Program-made: the position numbers and the translations under genes
Shown: in pieces, positions 53,701-63,491 of the stretch
Layout of the letters: each line of letters opens with the position of its first letter
Position numbering within the stretch: position 1 is the first letter of the stretch
The notes under the pieces: generated by a model
Told to the model about the DNA's origin: nothing
Database searches by the model: none
What the model saw: only the letters and a program-made list of their open reading frames with translations
Source: Leptotrichia sp. oral taxon 221
GTDB lineage: Bacteria; Fusobacteriota; Fusobacteriia; Fusobacteriales; Leptotrichiaceae
Reading direction: 5' to 3'
Assembly: GCF_018128245.1 (NCBI RefSeq)
Contig: NZ_CP072378.1
Span: 310,001 to 374,000 of the forward strand
Length of the DNA: 64,000 bases

Positions 53701-55151
53701 ATTTATTGACACCAAATAAAGATTATCTTGGTGATATTGCTAACGGAAGTGTTGGAGTTAAATTAAATGTGTCAAATGAAAAAGTTGATTCTAAAAAATG
53801 GGAAAATGGTACAATAATTTCAAAAAATGATGATGTTGAAATTGGTTCAAAAGGAACATTGGATATTGGTGGTGTAGATATTGCTGGGAAAAAAGATGTT
53901 ATCTTAAAAGGTAGCGATATTGAAACAACAAAATATCAAAATAGCGAAACAAAAAAAGGAAATAACTTTAATGCTGGTATAACTCAAACAGTTGATATAT
54001 CAAATGAAGCAGCAAATAAAATAAATAGTATTGTTAAAGACACACACACTATTAAAGATATCATAAAAAGCAATGATATTTCACAAGCAGAAAAAGTAGT
54101 AGAAACAGCAAAAAACATCAAAAAAACAGCAGAAAGTTTCCCAGAATTAGCTACAAAAGATATTTTAAATGTAGTTTCAAAACAAAATGTTTCTTTAGAT
54201 TACACTCATACAATTAATAAAGAAACATCGAAAAATACAAACTCGATTACTTCAGATAGTGGAAAAGTTTCATTAGAAAGCACAAAAGGCGATATAAATT
54301 TAGTTGGAACAAACATAAAAGCAAATGATGTAATGTTAGATAGTAAAAATAATTTGAATATTTCAGCAGGAGAAAAACAAAAATTTGAAGAAACTGATGG
54401 AGTAAAAGCTGGTTTAACAGTAACAGAAAAAATAGGAGTTAATATTAAAGACGGAGCTAATGCAAAAGTAGGATTAGGTGTGAACGCTGGATATACAGGA
54501 AGCACAAAATTAAATAATAGTGGAAAAGATTCAGTTGTTGAAGCAAATAATTTAGTGATAAAAACTGAGAAAGATACTAATTTAAATGGAGCAAAATTAA
54601 CTGCTAATAATGTTAATTTAGATACAAATAATCTTAATGTTACAAATACGAAAACTAAGACATATGAAGATAGCAGAGGATTAGGAGTAAATTTTGATGC
54701 AGGAGTAGGAGCGTCTTCTAACACAGTAATATTAGTAGATGGTTCAGTTTCTGGAAACTTATCGTATACTGCAAAAGGTGGAATTAATGTTGAGTCACAA
54801 ACAGGAATAGTGGCTTCGAATAACTTTAATGGAGTAGTAAAAGGTGATGTTAACAATACAGGAGGATTATTAAAAGCAAATAATCAAAAGGCTAATCTTG
54901 TAGTTAACGGAAATGAAAATAATAAAAAAGATGTAACATTTGAAATAGAAGGTGGAATTAATGCTTCAACTTCGATAGGAACTAATGGTGAAAACTTTAA
55001 ATTAAATGGAAATATAGATCCGTTTAAAGCGAATGTTGGAATTATAAATGCGAATAGAGAAGATAAAACTGAAATTTCGATTGAAACAAAACCGATTAAA
55101 GATGTTATTACTGAAGAAAAATTAAAAAAAGTTTTTAATGGAGAAAAATAA
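50751..55151 (+). CDS. Two-partner secretion exoprotein TpsA, hemagglutinin-like
   Basis: The 1466-residue protein has an extended signal region of about 48 residues (basic KKIKAYSKRTKTL, then a hydrophobic stretch ending in NAVA). A TPS secretion domain follows (NPNSNGLSHNKYNEFNV near 82; ANENGINVNGANFINTG near 162). The rest is Asn/Lys-rich beta-helix repeats, with hemagglutinin-type SLEADKV and NIVLKGD strands. No VENN motif or toxin domain is seen and the C-terminus is short (EKLKKVFNGEK), so it looks like an adhesin rather than a CdiA toxin. Its stop overlaps the TpsB start. Confidence 0.88.
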   Translation: MSNNLKMIEKKIKAYSKRTKTLTFTRGTLISFLLTGGIGIVSQNAVARDLRTREANNIVIQNENGLNKGLSENGTDVINIVNPNSNGLSHNKYNEFNVGENNGVILNNSKVDGNSVLGGKVTANTNLTNNAKVILNEVKGNNASNLNGGIEVFGAKSDLIIANENGINVNGANFINTGALNLSTGRVNLEGGNLVLDTSKSLNSSLNIGEKGVTTDSDYFGLISRTVNINGGINNASNKKTNINIITGTNKVDLNTGNIESVKVDSEAPSYAINGSSLGSMYGNNINIISTEKGAGVKHEGAIYSENDIDILVKGNLENIGGTIEAKKNVSLEADKVVNRSVLNGSEKVTTKEGDTKLHRRRGIIYYDHSVNINDVNIEDLDKLTVKEAKIVAGNNVEINRNTTGENRSIENIGGKIEAGKNIVLKGDVVSKDLQKEVAINDLLPLIKVNLRWEHRSLVNNGYFNGRNALNDGSLLDALKIIAQSPKNSGYYDALKQVENPTLNLVLNSVLGEDWRARNTIKNPSEWNTEGKITLNTNANTLISAKENIVLQGGNIELGNKTNQKSKNVVVGNNTAEGMSNEITLGNSNNSIEAGKNILINGNKIISGNTNIKSGDDTVIVSKNDIDLFGTKVTGKNVLVDAKKDINLETAINTNGKGNQEVSKKTSLEGNLVNVKGNNVQLKGADITGNTRIDAESLGIDSQQLLNSSYEEKHIEGNKKTLNDHRYSTVSKGAIVSNNSQINGDNILINVNKNMDIKNSTVTGNDKNSTVVINVGENLNVSNRENVSYEKATDDFRGKDKETYKLVRYTNSETSTTSSEASNVISGKNLYVSAKNLGVKGSAINSGKDLVLDVDGKTTLNEGIEKKVNKLTDFSMGSSTRYTSVDSKEKTSNGSSIKGENVVFISKGDIENSGAKIEGNGKVVIKSDGNIINKAVANEKVSNTTNVTVGIVASGKVGIAGVGASGSINTLTNESSSSVSSVKDLLTPNKDYLGDIANGSVGVKLNVSNEKVDSKKWENGTIISKNDDVEIGSKGTLDIGGVDIAGKKDVILKGSDIETTKYQNSETKKGNNFNAGITQTVDISNEAANKINSIVKDTHTIKDIIKSNDISQAEKVVETAKNIKKTAESFPELATKDILNVVSKQNVSLDYTHTINKETSKNTNSITSDSGKVSLESTKGDINLVGTNIKANDVMLDSKNNLNISAGEKQKFEETDGVKAGLTVTEKIGVNIKDGANAKVGLGVNAGYTGSTKLNNSGKDSVVEANNLVIKTEKDTNLNGAKLTANNVNLDTNNLNVTNTKTKTYEDSRGLGVNFDAGVGASSNTVILVDGSVSGNLSYTAKGGINVESQTGIVASNNFNGVVKGDVNNTGGLLKANNQKANLVVNGNENNKKDVTFEIEGGINASTSIGTNGENFKLNGNIDPFKANVGIINANREDKTEISIETKPIKDVITEEKLKKVFNGEK

Positions 55152-56785
55152 TGAAAATTAAGAAAATATTTTTTTCGATGATTTCTATAATTTCAATAAA
55201 TAGTTTTTCAGTAGTTAAAAATCAATCGGATAGTGATAGAGTTTTAGACAATTTCAATGAACTTCAAAAAAAACAAAATATTGAAAATGAGTTAAAAAAA
55301 CTAGATAATAACACTAGAATAGAAAATAATAAAACTGAAAGTGCTATAGAAAATAATGAGAATTTAGAAAGTTATGTATTTAATACAATTAGTTTGATTG
55401 GAGAGAAGAAAATTTCTTCTTTCCAAAAAAATATAATGGAAAAATATAAAAATAGGAATGTAACAAAAAAAGATATTTTAAATTTAGTAAAGGAAATGTC
55501 GAATTATTATTTGAAAAAAGGGTATATTACGACAATTGTTACGATAAATACGCTTGATATTAAAAATAAGAATCTTGTTTTAGAAGTAAAAAAAGGATAT
55601 GTTGCAACAAATTCTAATGTTGTATTTTCTAATAAAAAAGGGAAAGTTTTAAATATATTCGATGTAGATCAAGTAATTGAAAATATGAATACAGGATTAA
55701 CGAGTGCAACAGTTGATATAGTAGCTTCAGATAAAGAAGGGTATTCAACATTGCTTGTGAATAAAAAAAGAGAAAAGCAGATTGGCGGATATGTGTTTTT
55801 AAATAATGGTCAATATAAGGATTATGGACGTGAACAATTGGGAATACAACTTTCAAGAGATAATTTACTAGGTTTAAGTGATGTATTAAATTTGGGATTT
55901 TATAAAAGATTAACTAAGAAAAGCAAAGATAATAGAGAAGATGTGTATTTTTTGTCATATAATATTCCATTTGGATATTACAATTTTAGATATGATATGA
56001 GTGCGTCTAAAAGTAAGAATTTAGTTGAAGGATTGAATGGAAATTATGTTAGTAAAAATGAAGTATTGAAGCAAAATTTTACTTTATCAAAAACATTTTT
56101 TAGAAATCAAACTACTAAATGGAGCGGAGATCTTGGGATAAAATTAAATAAAACAAAAAATTCTTTTGAAGATTTAGTCGTTGATGTAAGTAGCCAAAAA
56201 TACACGAATTTACTGGCACAGATAAATTATTTTCATAAAATTGAAAATGGAGCGATGTACGCTTCTTTTGGTTATGAACGTGGTTTAAAGTGGTTCGGAG
56301 GTGCTGGTGATGACAAAGATTCAGTGAAAAAATCTTATAAAAAAGAATTTGACAAATACAATTTTGATTTTCTTTTAAATAAAAATTTTATGTTAACTAA
56401 AAATCAAGCGGCAAATTACAAATTAAATATAGGTGCTTCCTATTCAGACGACAGATTGCTTTCGAGAAATAAATTTGATATTGGAAGTGAGTATACAGTC
56501 AGAGGATTTAAAGAAAGTTCTGTTTCTGGAGACAAAGGTATTTATATAAATAATACATTAACTTTATTAAATAAAAGTTTTTCTCCATTTATAGGATTGG
56601 ATTTTGGAATATCTAAAGATAAAGATTTAGATTTTGTGGATAAAATAGCAGGAATGGCTGCGGGAGTTAAGTATAATAAGAACAATTTAAATATGTCGTT
56701 AACTTTTTCAAGACCTTTAAAAAGATCAAAAGGTATGCCAAAAGAGTCGAATCCTATTTACTACAATATTTCTTATAGTTTTTAG
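55151..56785 (+). CDS. Two-partner secretion transporter TpsB (ShlB/FhaC type)
   Basis: The 544-residue outer-membrane protein has a signal peptide (KKIFFSMISIISINSFS), a POTRA domain around residues 75-150 (ISLIGEKKISSF..., GYITTIVTINTLDIKNKNLVLEV segment) and a 16-strand barrel with the conserved GSEYTVRGFKE motif near residue 444 that tips into the pore. It exports the TpsA encoded just upstream; start and stop overlap in taatg. Confidence 0.93.
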   Translation: MKIKKIFFSMISIISINSFSVVKNQSDSDRVLDNFNELQKKQNIENELKKLDNNTRIENNKTESAIENNENLESYVFNTISLIGEKKISSFQKNIMEKYKNRNVTKKDILNLVKEMSNYYLKKGYITTIVTINTLDIKNKNLVLEVKKGYVATNSNVVFSNKKGKVLNIFDVDQVIENMNTGLTSATVDIVASDKEGYSTLLVNKKREKQIGGYVFLNNGQYKDYGREQLGIQLSRDNLLGLSDVLNLGFYKRLTKKSKDNREDVYFLSYNIPFGYYNFRYDMSASKSKNLVEGLNGNYVSKNEVLKQNFTLSKTFFRNQTTKWSGDLGIKLNKTKNSFEDLVVDVSSQKYTNLLAQINYFHKIENGAMYASFGYERGLKWFGGAGDDKDSVKKSYKKEFDKYNFDFLLNKNFMLTKNQAANYKLNIGASYSDDRLLSRNKFDIGSEYTVRGFKESSVSGDKGIYINNTLTLLNKSFSPFIGLDFGISKDKDLDFVDKIAGMAAGVKYNKNNLNMSLTFSRPLKRSKGMPKESNPIYYNISYSF

Positions 56786-56897
56786 CAAAAACTATTAATA
56801 AAATATATGGTTGATATAAAAAACCTATATTTTACATTATAATATTTTTTTGATAAAATAAACTTAAGAATTGAACAAATTAAAATTAGGAGGAAAA

Positions 56898-57038
56898 ATG
56901 TTATTATTAGTCATACTATTACTGATTATTCAACTGGAAATTATTACAAAACAAAATAATAAATATAGTGCCTTAAAAGTCTATATGAATGATTCAGTTT
57001 GTAAGTCAGTGGAAGTTGCTAAATATTATTCTAATTAA
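56898..57038 (+). CDS. Small membrane-type protein, 46 aa
   Basis: A 46-codon frame follows a near-perfect binding site (ttaggagg, 6 nt before the ATG). Residues 2-16 (LLLVILLLIIQLEII) form a short hydrophobic helix; the rest is polar and ends in AKYYSN. A tataat lies about 60 bp upstream. No family is recognised. It is followed by a strong terminator, which supports its being a gene unit. Confidence 0.5.
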   Translation: MLLLVILLLIIQLEIITKQNNKYSALKVYMNDSVCKSVEVAKYYSN

Positions 57039-57123
57039 TTTTTAGAATAATAAATTAACATTTTTACTCGAAATCATTTATGCTGTATCAAATATTAATG
57101 ATTAAAAGTTAAATTTAACTTTT

Positions 57124-57152
57124 AAGGCGATTCAAAAGGGTCGCCTTTTTAT
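57124..57152 (+). terminator. Terminator before the ilv operon
   Basis: aaggcga and tcgcctt form a stem with a 10-nt loop, followed by ttt and more T. Confidence 0.85.
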
Positions 57153-57153
57153 T

Positions 57154-57182
57154 TTGCAAGTTTTTTCGATATAGTGTATAAT
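57154..57182 (+). promoter_or_regulatory. Promoter of the ilv operon
   Basis: ttgcaa (57154-57159) and tataat (57177-57182) are 17 bp apart, overlapping the terminator tail and 53 bp before ilvD. The leader is too short for an attenuator. Confidence 0.7.
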
Positions 57183-57235
57183 GTTAAAAAACAAAATATA
57201 AAACAAAAAATATAAAACAGGAGAGTGAAATCAAA

Positions 57236-58918
57236 ATGTCAGGAAATGGAAAAGGAAGAAGTGATAATTTAACAAAAGGTGCAGCAAGAGCACCACATAG
57301 ATCATTGTTAAAAGGGTTAGGTTTCATAGGAGATGAAATGGAAAAACCAATAATTGGGATTGCGAACTCATTTAATGAAATAATACCAGGGCATGTTCAT
57401 TTGAAAAACTTGGTTCAATCGGTAAAAGATGGAATTAGAATGGCTGGAGGAGTTCCAATGGAATTTAATACAATTGGAATTTGTGATGGACTTGCGATGA
57501 ATCATATTGGGATGAAATATTCGTTGGTTACGAGAAATATAATTGCAGATTCGATTGAAGCGGTTGCTATGGCTACTCCATTTGATGCGATTGTGTTTAT
57601 GCCAAGTTGTGATAAAGTAGTGCCTGGAATGTTGATTGCTGCGGCAAGATTGAATATACCTTCAATATTTGTAAGTGGAGGAGCAATGCTTGCAGGAGTT
57701 TATAAAGGTAAAAAAATTGGATTAAGTAATGTATTTGAAGCGGTTGGAGCTTATAACACTGGGCAAATTACTAGAAAAGAATTAAATTCTGTAGAAGAAA
57801 TGGCTTGTCCGACTTGTGGATCATGTGCAGGAATGTATACTGCAAATACTATGAACTGCTTAACAGAAGCACTTGGAATGGGACTTCCAGGAAATGGAAC
57901 TGTTCCAGCTGTATTTTCAGAAAGAGCAAGACTTGCTAAAAAAGCGGGAATGCAAATTATGGAAGTTTTAAAAGCAGATTTAAGACCAAGTGATATTTTA
58001 ACAAGAGAAGCATTTGAAAATGCGGTTGCAGTAGATATGGCACTTGGAGGATCTTCTAATACAGCGTTACATTTACCTGCGATTGCTCATGAAGCTGGAA
58101 TTGACTTGACTTTAAGTGACTTTAATGAAATTGCGCAAAAAACTCGTCAAATTTGTAAATTGTCACCATCAGGAGAATACTTCATTGAAGACTTGTATAG
58201 AGCTGGTGGAGTTACTGGAGTTATGAAGAGATTGCTTGAAAATGAAAGATTGCATGGAGATGCAAAAACTGTAGCATTGCAAACACAAGGAGAATTGGCA
58301 AAAGATGCATTCATTAATGATGACGATGTAATTAAACCTTGGGATAAACCAGCTTACAAAACTGGAGGAATTGCTGTATTGAAAGGGAACTTGGCACCAA
58401 ATGGATGTGTTGTTAAAGAAGGTGCGGTAGATCCAGAAATGTTGCAACATACAGGACCTGCAAAAGTATTTAATAGTGAAGAAGAAGCCGTTAAAGCGAT
58501 TGTTGGTGGAGAAATTGTAGCAGGAGATGTTGTAATTATTAGATATGAAGGACCAAAAGGTGGACCAGGAATGAGAGAAATGTTATCGCCAACAGCTATG
58601 ATTGCAGGAATGGGTCTTGATAAAGATGTTGCGTTAATTACAGATGGAAGATTCTCTGGAGCTACGAGAGGTGCTTCGATTGGACACGTTTCGCCAGAAG
58701 CTGCTTCAGGTGGAAATATTGCGATTATTCAAAATGGAGATATTGTGGAAATTGATATTCCAAACAGATCAATTAATATTAAAATCTCTGATGAAGAAAT
58801 TGAAGCTAGAAAAGCTAAATTGGAACCATTTAAACTTCAAGTAAAAGGATACTTGAAAAAATATGCTATGCATGTGTCTTCTGCAGATAGAGGAGCAATT
58901 GAAATTTTAGAAGATTAG
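57236..58918 (+). CDS. ilvD: Dihydroxy-acid dehydratase
   Basis: The 560-residue iron-sulfur enzyme makes the 2-keto acids of valine and isoleucine. [10 protein letters not shown] near residue 123 and [18 protein letters not shown] near 190 hold the cluster cysteines; [12 protein letters not shown] and GRFSGATRG lie toward the C-terminus. Length is normal. aggagag lies before the ATG. It heads ilvD-A-B-N. Confidence 0.97.
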   Translation: MSGNGKGRSDNLTKGAARAPHRSLLKGLGFIGDEMEKPIIGIANSFNEIIPGHVHLKNLVQSVKDGIRMAGGVPMEFNTIGICDGLAMNHIGMKYSLVTRNIIADSIEAVAMATPFDAIVFMPSCDKVVPGMLIAAARLNIPSIFVSGGAMLAGVYKGKKIGLSNVFEAVGAYNTGQITRKELNSVEEMACPTCGSCAGMYTANTMNCLTEALGMGLPGNGTVPAVFSERARLAKKAGMQIMEVLKADLRPSDILTREAFENAVAVDMALGGSSNTALHLPAIAHEAGIDLTLSDFNEIAQKTRQICKLSPSGEYFIEDLYRAGGVTGVMKRLLENERLHGDAKTVALQTQGELAKDAFINDDDVIKPWDKPAYKTGGIAVLKGNLAPNGCVVKEGAVDPEMLQHTGPAKVFNSEEEAVKAIVGGEIVAGDVVIIRYEGPKGGPGMREMLSPTAMIAGMGLDKDVALITDGRFSGATRGASIGHVSPEAASGGNIAIIQNGDIVEIDIPNRSINIKISDEEIEARKAKLEPFKLQVKGYLKKYAMHVSSADRGAIEILED

Positions 58919-58954
58919 TAGCAAGATTGAATTATAGTGTGTATTAAAAATATG

Positions 58955-58982
58955 ACAAGGAGTTTAGAATAAAACTCCTTGT
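58955..58982 (+). other. Perfect 11-bp hairpin between ilvD and ilvA
   Basis: acaaggagttt and aaactccttgt enclose a 6-nt loop, and no T-run follows. It could partly end or stabilise the ilvD message. The left arm contains aaggag, which could pair with and hide a ribosome site. Confidence 0.55.
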
Positions 58983-59027
58983 TAAAAAATATTAGTTTAA
59001 AAAAATTTTTTTAAGAAGGTGACGAAA

Positions 59028-60251
59028 TTGCATAAACTATATGATTTTATAGAAGCAAGAGAAAGATTAAATACTGTGATTACAAAAACAAAATTGATTC
59101 ACAGTAGCATTTTTTCCAATGAAACTGGAAATGAAGTTTACATTAAACCAGAAAATTTGCAAAGAACAGGTGCATTTAAAATAAGAGGTGCTTATAATAA
59201 AATTGCGAAATTGACGGAAGAAGAGAAAAAAAGGGGAGTAATTGCAGCATCGGCTGGAAATCATGCACAAGGTGTGGCATTAGCTGCTCAAAAATTAGGA
59301 ATTAAGGCTGTAATTGTTATGCCTAAACATACGCCGCTTATTAAGGTTGAAGCGACTAGAAGATATGGTGCGGAAGTTATTTTAACTGGGGAAGTTTATG
59401 ATGAGGCTTATGAGTATGCAAAAAAATTGCAGGAAAAAGAAGGGTACACTTTTGTGCATCCGTTTAATGACGAAGATGTAATTGAAGGGCAAGGAACTAT
59501 TGCTTTAGAAGTTTTGGAGGAATTGCCTGATGCGGATATTATTTTGGTGCCAATTGGTGGAGGAGGACTTATTTCAGGAATTGCTTCGGCTGCGAAATTA
59601 AAAAATCCATTGATAAAAATAATTGGTGTTGAGCCAGAAGGTGCAGCGAGTGCATTGGAGGCTAGAAAAAGTCATCATGTGGTTGAACTTGATGAAGCAA
59701 ATACAATTGCAGATGGAACAGCTGTTAAAAAAATTGGTGACATTACATTTGACTATATTGAAAAATATGTAGATGACATAGTTACTGTATCTGATTATGA
59801 GTTAATGGCGGCATTTTTGGTTTTGGTTGAAAAACATAAAATTGTTGCGGAAAATTCGGGAATTTTGGCTGTGGCAGGATTGAAAAAATTGAATGTTACA
59901 GGGAAAAAGATAATTTCAATAATAAGTGGTGGTAATATAGATGTATTAACTATTTCATCTATGATTAATAAAGGATTGGTAGCTAGAGGAAGAATTTTTA
60001 CATTTGCGGTTGATTTGCCTGACAAACCAGGACAATTGGTGGCTGTATCGCAAATTCTTTCGGAACAAAATGCGAATGTAATTAGACTTGAACATAATCA
60101 GTTTAAGAATTTAGACAGATTCCATGAAGTTGAATTACAAGTTACAGTTGAAACAAATGGAGAAGAACATATTAATAAAATAACTCAAGAATTTGAGAAA
60201 AAAGGATATATAATTAGAAGATTGAATGCACAAGCAATGATTGATGATTAG
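59028..60251 (+). CDS. ilvA: Threonine ammonia-lyase (short, ACT-bearing form)
   Basis: The 407-residue PLP enzyme turns threonine into 2-oxobutanoate, the first step to isoleucine. The PLP Lys lies in GAFKIRGAYNK near residue 49; SAGNHAQGVA and PIGGGGLISG are typical. The C-terminal ACT-type domain (FAVDLPDKPGQL, residues about 325-405) marks the short form, as in Corynebacterium or TdcB-like enzymes. The start is probably TTG at 59028, 7 nt after gaaggtg; a GTG at 59019 lies inside that site. Confidence 0.92.
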   Translation: MHKLYDFIEARERLNTVITKTKLIHSSIFSNETGNEVYIKPENLQRTGAFKIRGAYNKIAKLTEEEKKRGVIAASAGNHAQGVALAAQKLGIKAVIVMPKHTPLIKVEATRRYGAEVILTGEVYDEAYEYAKKLQEKEGYTFVHPFNDEDVIEGQGTIALEVLEELPDADIILVPIGGGGLISGIASAAKLKNPLIKIIGVEPEGAASALEARKSHHVVELDEANTIADGTAVKKIGDITFDYIEKYVDDIVTVSDYELMAAFLVLVEKHKIVAENSGILAVAGLKKLNVTGKKIISIISGGNIDVLTISSMINKGLVARGRIFTFAVDLPDKPGQLVAVSQILSEQNANVIRLEHNQFKNLDRFHEVELQVTVETNGEEHINKITQEFEKKGYIIRRLNAQAMIDD

Positions 60252-60284
60252 AAAATAAAAAATTAAGAAAAGGTGGTTGAAACA

Positions 60285-62006
60285 ATGAGTGAAACTAAGA
60301 TGATAAACGGTGGTAGAATTTTACTAGAATCGCTACACAGATTAGGAATAACAGATATTTTTGGATATCCGGGAGGAGCGGTAATTCCAATATTTGATGA
60401 AATTTATAGTTATGACAAAATAAATTACTATTTTGCAAGACATGAGCAAGGATTGTCACATGCGGCAGATGGTTATGCGAGAGTTTCTGGAAAAGTGGGA
60501 GTTTGTCTTGCGACTTCAGGGCCTGGTGCGACAAATATGGTTACGGGAATAATGACAGCACATATGGATTCTGTACCAATGATTGCGATAACTGGACAAG
60601 TTAGATCAAATTTATTGGGAAGAGATGCTTTCCAAGAAACTGATACAGTTGGAATTACAATGCCAATTACAAAATGTAATTATTTGATTCAAAATATAAA
60701 AGAAATACCTAGAGTTGTAAAAGAGGCTTACTACATTGCGACAACAGGTAGACCAGGACCAGTTCTTATTGATATTCCAAACGATATTCAAGTTCATCAA
60801 ATTCCATATGAAGAATTTGAGAGATTATTTGATGAAAAAATTGAATTGGAAGGATATTCACCAACTTATGAAGGACATCAAGGTCAAATTAAAAGAGCAA
60901 TTAAATTGATAAAAGAAGCAAAAAAACCGTTGATAATTGCAGGAGCGGGAGTTTTGAAATCGAAAGCGTCGAAAGAATTGTTTGACTATGCTGAAAAGAC
61001 ACAAACACCTGTGGCTACGACATTACTTGGATTGGGAGCATTTCCTGAATCACACGAATTATCTCTTGGAATGTTAGGAATGCACGGAACTGTACCGGCG
61101 AATTATGCGACAGATGAGGCAGATTTAGTAATTGCGGCTGGAATTAGATTTGATGACAGAATTGCTGGAAATCCTAATAAATTTATTGAAAATGCAAAAG
61201 TTATTCACATTGACATTGATCCAGCTGAAATTGATAAGAATAAAAGGGCTGATGTGCCAATTGTTGGGGATTTAAAATATGTATTGACTGATATTAATGC
61301 TGAAATTGAGCCACAAACTCACGAGGAATGGGTTAAAAAAGTTGTTGAATGGAAAAAAGAATATCCATTAGGACATAGAGAAGTTGGAGAAGATAAATTG
61401 CTTCCACAAGAAGTTCTAAAAGCGATTGACGATATTTTGCAAGGGGACACAATTGTTGTAACTGATGTTGGTCAACATCAAATGTGGGCTGCTCAATATT
61501 TCACTTACAAAAATCCTGATTCAATCGTAACTTCAGGAGGAGCTGGAACAATGGGATTTGGACTTCCTGCAGCAATTGGAGCACAAATTGGAGCACCTGA
61601 TAAAAAAGTTGTTTTAATCGTTGGAGATGGTGGTTTCCAAATGACATTACAAGAATTAATGATGATTAAACAATACAATTTACCAGTAAAAGTTGTTATC
61701 TTGAACAATTCTTACTTGGGAATGGTTAGACAATGGCAAGAATTGTTTAAAGATAGAAGATATTCATTTGTTGATTTGGAAATAAATCCAGATTTCATTA
61801 AAATTGCAGAAGCATATGGAATTAAAAATGCTAGATTGACAAATAAAGAAGACTTGAGAACAAAATTGAAAGATTTAATATTATCTGATGAAGGTGTGTT
61901 AATCGAATGTGTTGTTGAAAAAGAAGAAAATGTATTCCCGATGATTCCAGCAGGAAAAACTGTAAGTCAAATGATCGGAAAGAAAGGTGTGTTAGAAAAT
62001 GAATAG
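60285..62006 (+). CDS. ilvB: Acetolactate synthase, large subunit
   Basis: The 573-residue thiamine-diphosphate enzyme forms acetolactate or acetohydroxybutyrate. GYPGGAVIPIFDEIY with the catalytic Glu in ARHEQG lies near residue 50, and GDGGFQMTLQELMM near 445 starts the ThDP-binding motif. ATG at 60285 follows aaaaggtgg; a GTG at 60273 lies in the site. It overlaps ilvN by 8 nt, so the subunits are coupled. Confidence 0.96.
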   Translation: MSETKMINGGRILLESLHRLGITDIFGYPGGAVIPIFDEIYSYDKINYYFARHEQGLSHAADGYARVSGKVGVCLATSGPGATNMVTGIMTAHMDSVPMIAITGQVRSNLLGRDAFQETDTVGITMPITKCNYLIQNIKEIPRVVKEAYYIATTGRPGPVLIDIPNDIQVHQIPYEEFERLFDEKIELEGYSPTYEGHQGQIKRAIKLIKEAKKPLIIAGAGVLKSKASKELFDYAEKTQTPVATTLLGLGAFPESHELSLGMLGMHGTVPANYATDEADLVIAAGIRFDDRIAGNPNKFIENAKVIHIDIDPAEIDKNKRADVPIVGDLKYVLTDINAEIEPQTHEEWVKKVVEWKKEYPLGHREVGEDKLLPQEVLKAIDDILQGDTIVVTDVGQHQMWAAQYFTYKNPDSIVTSGGAGTMGFGLPAAIGAQIGAPDKKVVLIVGDGGFQMTLQELMMIKQYNLPVKVVILNNSYLGMVRQWQELFKDRRYSFVDLEINPDFIKIAEAYGIKNARLTNKEDLRTKLKDLILSDEGVLIECVVEKEENVFPMIPAGKTVSQMIGKKGVLENE

Positions 62007-62487
62007 AGAACATGAAATTTTAATAATTGCAAAAAATACTGATGGAATTGTGTCGAGAATAATGTCTTTATTCAATAGAAGAGGATATTCTGTTTTAAAA
62101 ATGACAGCAGGAGTTACAAATAAACCTGGTTATGCGAGATTGACAATGACAGTAGAAGGAGACGACAAAACATTAAATCAAATTCAAAAACAAGTTTATA
62201 AAATTGTGGATGTTGTAAAAGTAAAAGTTTTCCCAGTTGAAAATGTTATCAGAAGAGAATTGATGTTAATAAAAGTGAAATCTGATCCAGAAACTAGAGC
62301 ACAAATCGTTCAAGTTGCGGATATTTATAGAGGAAAAGTTTTAGATGTATCACCAACTTCATTAGTTATTGAACTTACAGGAGATGTGAAAAAATTGCGT
62401 GGATTTGTGGAAATTATGCACAATTATGGAGTTTTGGAAATTGCGAAAACTGGGGTTGTAGCGATGAGTCGTGGAGAAAAATTGTAG
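61999..62487 (+). CDS. ilvN: Acetolactate synthase, small regulatory subunit
   Basis: The 162-residue protein has an N-terminal ACT domain (ILIIAKNTDGIVSRIMSLFNRRGY, residues about 7-30) that binds valine for feedback control, followed by the C-terminal domain that activates IlvB. Length is typical of IlvH/IlvN. It starts inside the end of ilvB. Confidence 0.95.
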   Translation: MNREHEILIIAKNTDGIVSRIMSLFNRRGYSVLKMTAGVTNKPGYARLTMTVEGDDKTLNQIQKQVYKIVDVVKVKVFPVENVIRRELMLIKVKSDPETRAQIVQVADIYRGKVLDVSPTSLVIELTGDVKKLRGFVEIMHNYGVLEIAKTGVVAMSRGEKL

Positions 62488-62611
62488 AATTTTAGAAATT
62501 TTGAAGTGAATTTTGGGATTTTAGGATTGAGTATCAATGAATATAAATATTGATTATTATTTTGTTAAAAATAGAGAAATATTGTAATAGCACAGAAAGA
62601 AGGTACAGAAA

Positions 62612-63361
62612 ATGAGTGTGAGTCAGCATTGGGAAAAGGAAAAGTATGAAAAAAATGCACGGTTTGTTTCGGATTATGGAAAGGAACTGATTAAATGGCT
62701 GAATCCGAAAAAGGATGAATATATTTTGGATTTAGGCTGTGGAGATGGTGTATTGACTAAGGAAATTTCAAAATATGGGTGCAAAGTTTTGGGACTAGAT
62801 GGAAGTCAGAAATTTGTTGAAGCGACTAGAAAATTGGGAGTTGATGCGATACAAGGCGATGCACAGAATATGAATTTTGAAAATGAATTTGATGCAATTT
62901 TTTCCAATGCGGCACTTCATTGGATGACAAATCCTGATAAAGTTTTGGAAGGTGTGGCAAAAGCACTCAAAAAAGGTGGACGATTTGTGGTCGAAATGGG
63001 TTGCAAAGGAAATGTGGAAAAAATAGAAAATGCAATGTTTGAAGTTGCAAGAAGACATAATTTTAAAGCTGTAAAATGCTGGTTTTTTCCGACAGAAAAA
63101 GAAGAAACAGAATTACTTAATAAATATGGCTTAAAAGTAAAAAGAATGATAAGTTTTTCTCGTCCAACTTTACTTCCAACAGGGATAAAAGGATGGCTAC
63201 AAACCTTTTCTGCACCTGCTTTTGTGAATATTCCGAAAGAAATGCACGAAAAATTGATTGATGAAATAGCTGAAAAAGTGGAAAAAGAGCTTGAAAAAAA
63301 TGAAAATGGACAAATTATAGCTGATTATGTAAGATTGAGATTTGAAGCTGTGAAGAAATAG
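62612..63361 (+). CDS. Class I SAM-dependent methyltransferase, small-molecule type
   Basis: The 249-residue protein resembles trans-aconitate or malonyl-ACP methyltransferases. LDLGCGDGVLTKEI near residue 39 is the SAM loop, VLGLDGSQKFVE strand 2, and DAIFSNAALHWMTNP near 95 the motif before the active site. The substrate is unknown. gaaggtac precedes the ATG. It lies between ilvN and leuA on the same strand but at gaps of 124-130 bp. Confidence 0.85.
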   Translation: MSVSQHWEKEKYEKNARFVSDYGKELIKWLNPKKDEYILDLGCGDGVLTKEISKYGCKVLGLDGSQKFVEATRKLGVDAIQGDAQNMNFENEFDAIFSNAALHWMTNPDKVLEGVAKALKKGGRFVVEMGCKGNVEKIENAMFEVARRHNFKAVKCWFFPTEKEETELLNKYGLKVKRMISFSRPTLLPTGIKGWLQTFSAPAFVNIPKEMHEKLIDEIAEKVEKELEKNENGQIIADYVRLRFEAVKK

Positions 63362-63491
63362 TAAATTTTTGTTTTTAAAGTGAACTTTTTTTAGAGTGAA
63401 TATTTTGAAAGAAATTTTTAAATTTGATAAATTGAGATATAGAAAATAAAAAAGCGAAACAAGAAAATTAATTTACAAGGAGAATAAGACA

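Larger units (their letters stand above)
56786..57235. other. Region between tpsB and ilvD, 450 bp
   Basis: It contains a 46-codon small gene, the terminator at 57124 and the ilv promoter, all entered separately. Confidence 0.6.

Noticed and set aside
53240-54856. Minus-strand open frames of 137 and 216 codons inside the TpsA gene
   Set aside because: They are shadows of the repetitive Asn/Lys/Thr-rich coding strand, without starts or plausible protein features.
50751-55151. TpsA as a contact-dependent inhibition toxin (CdiA)
   Set aside because: No VENN motif, no distinct C-terminal toxin domain and no immunity gene between tpsA and tpsB or after them.
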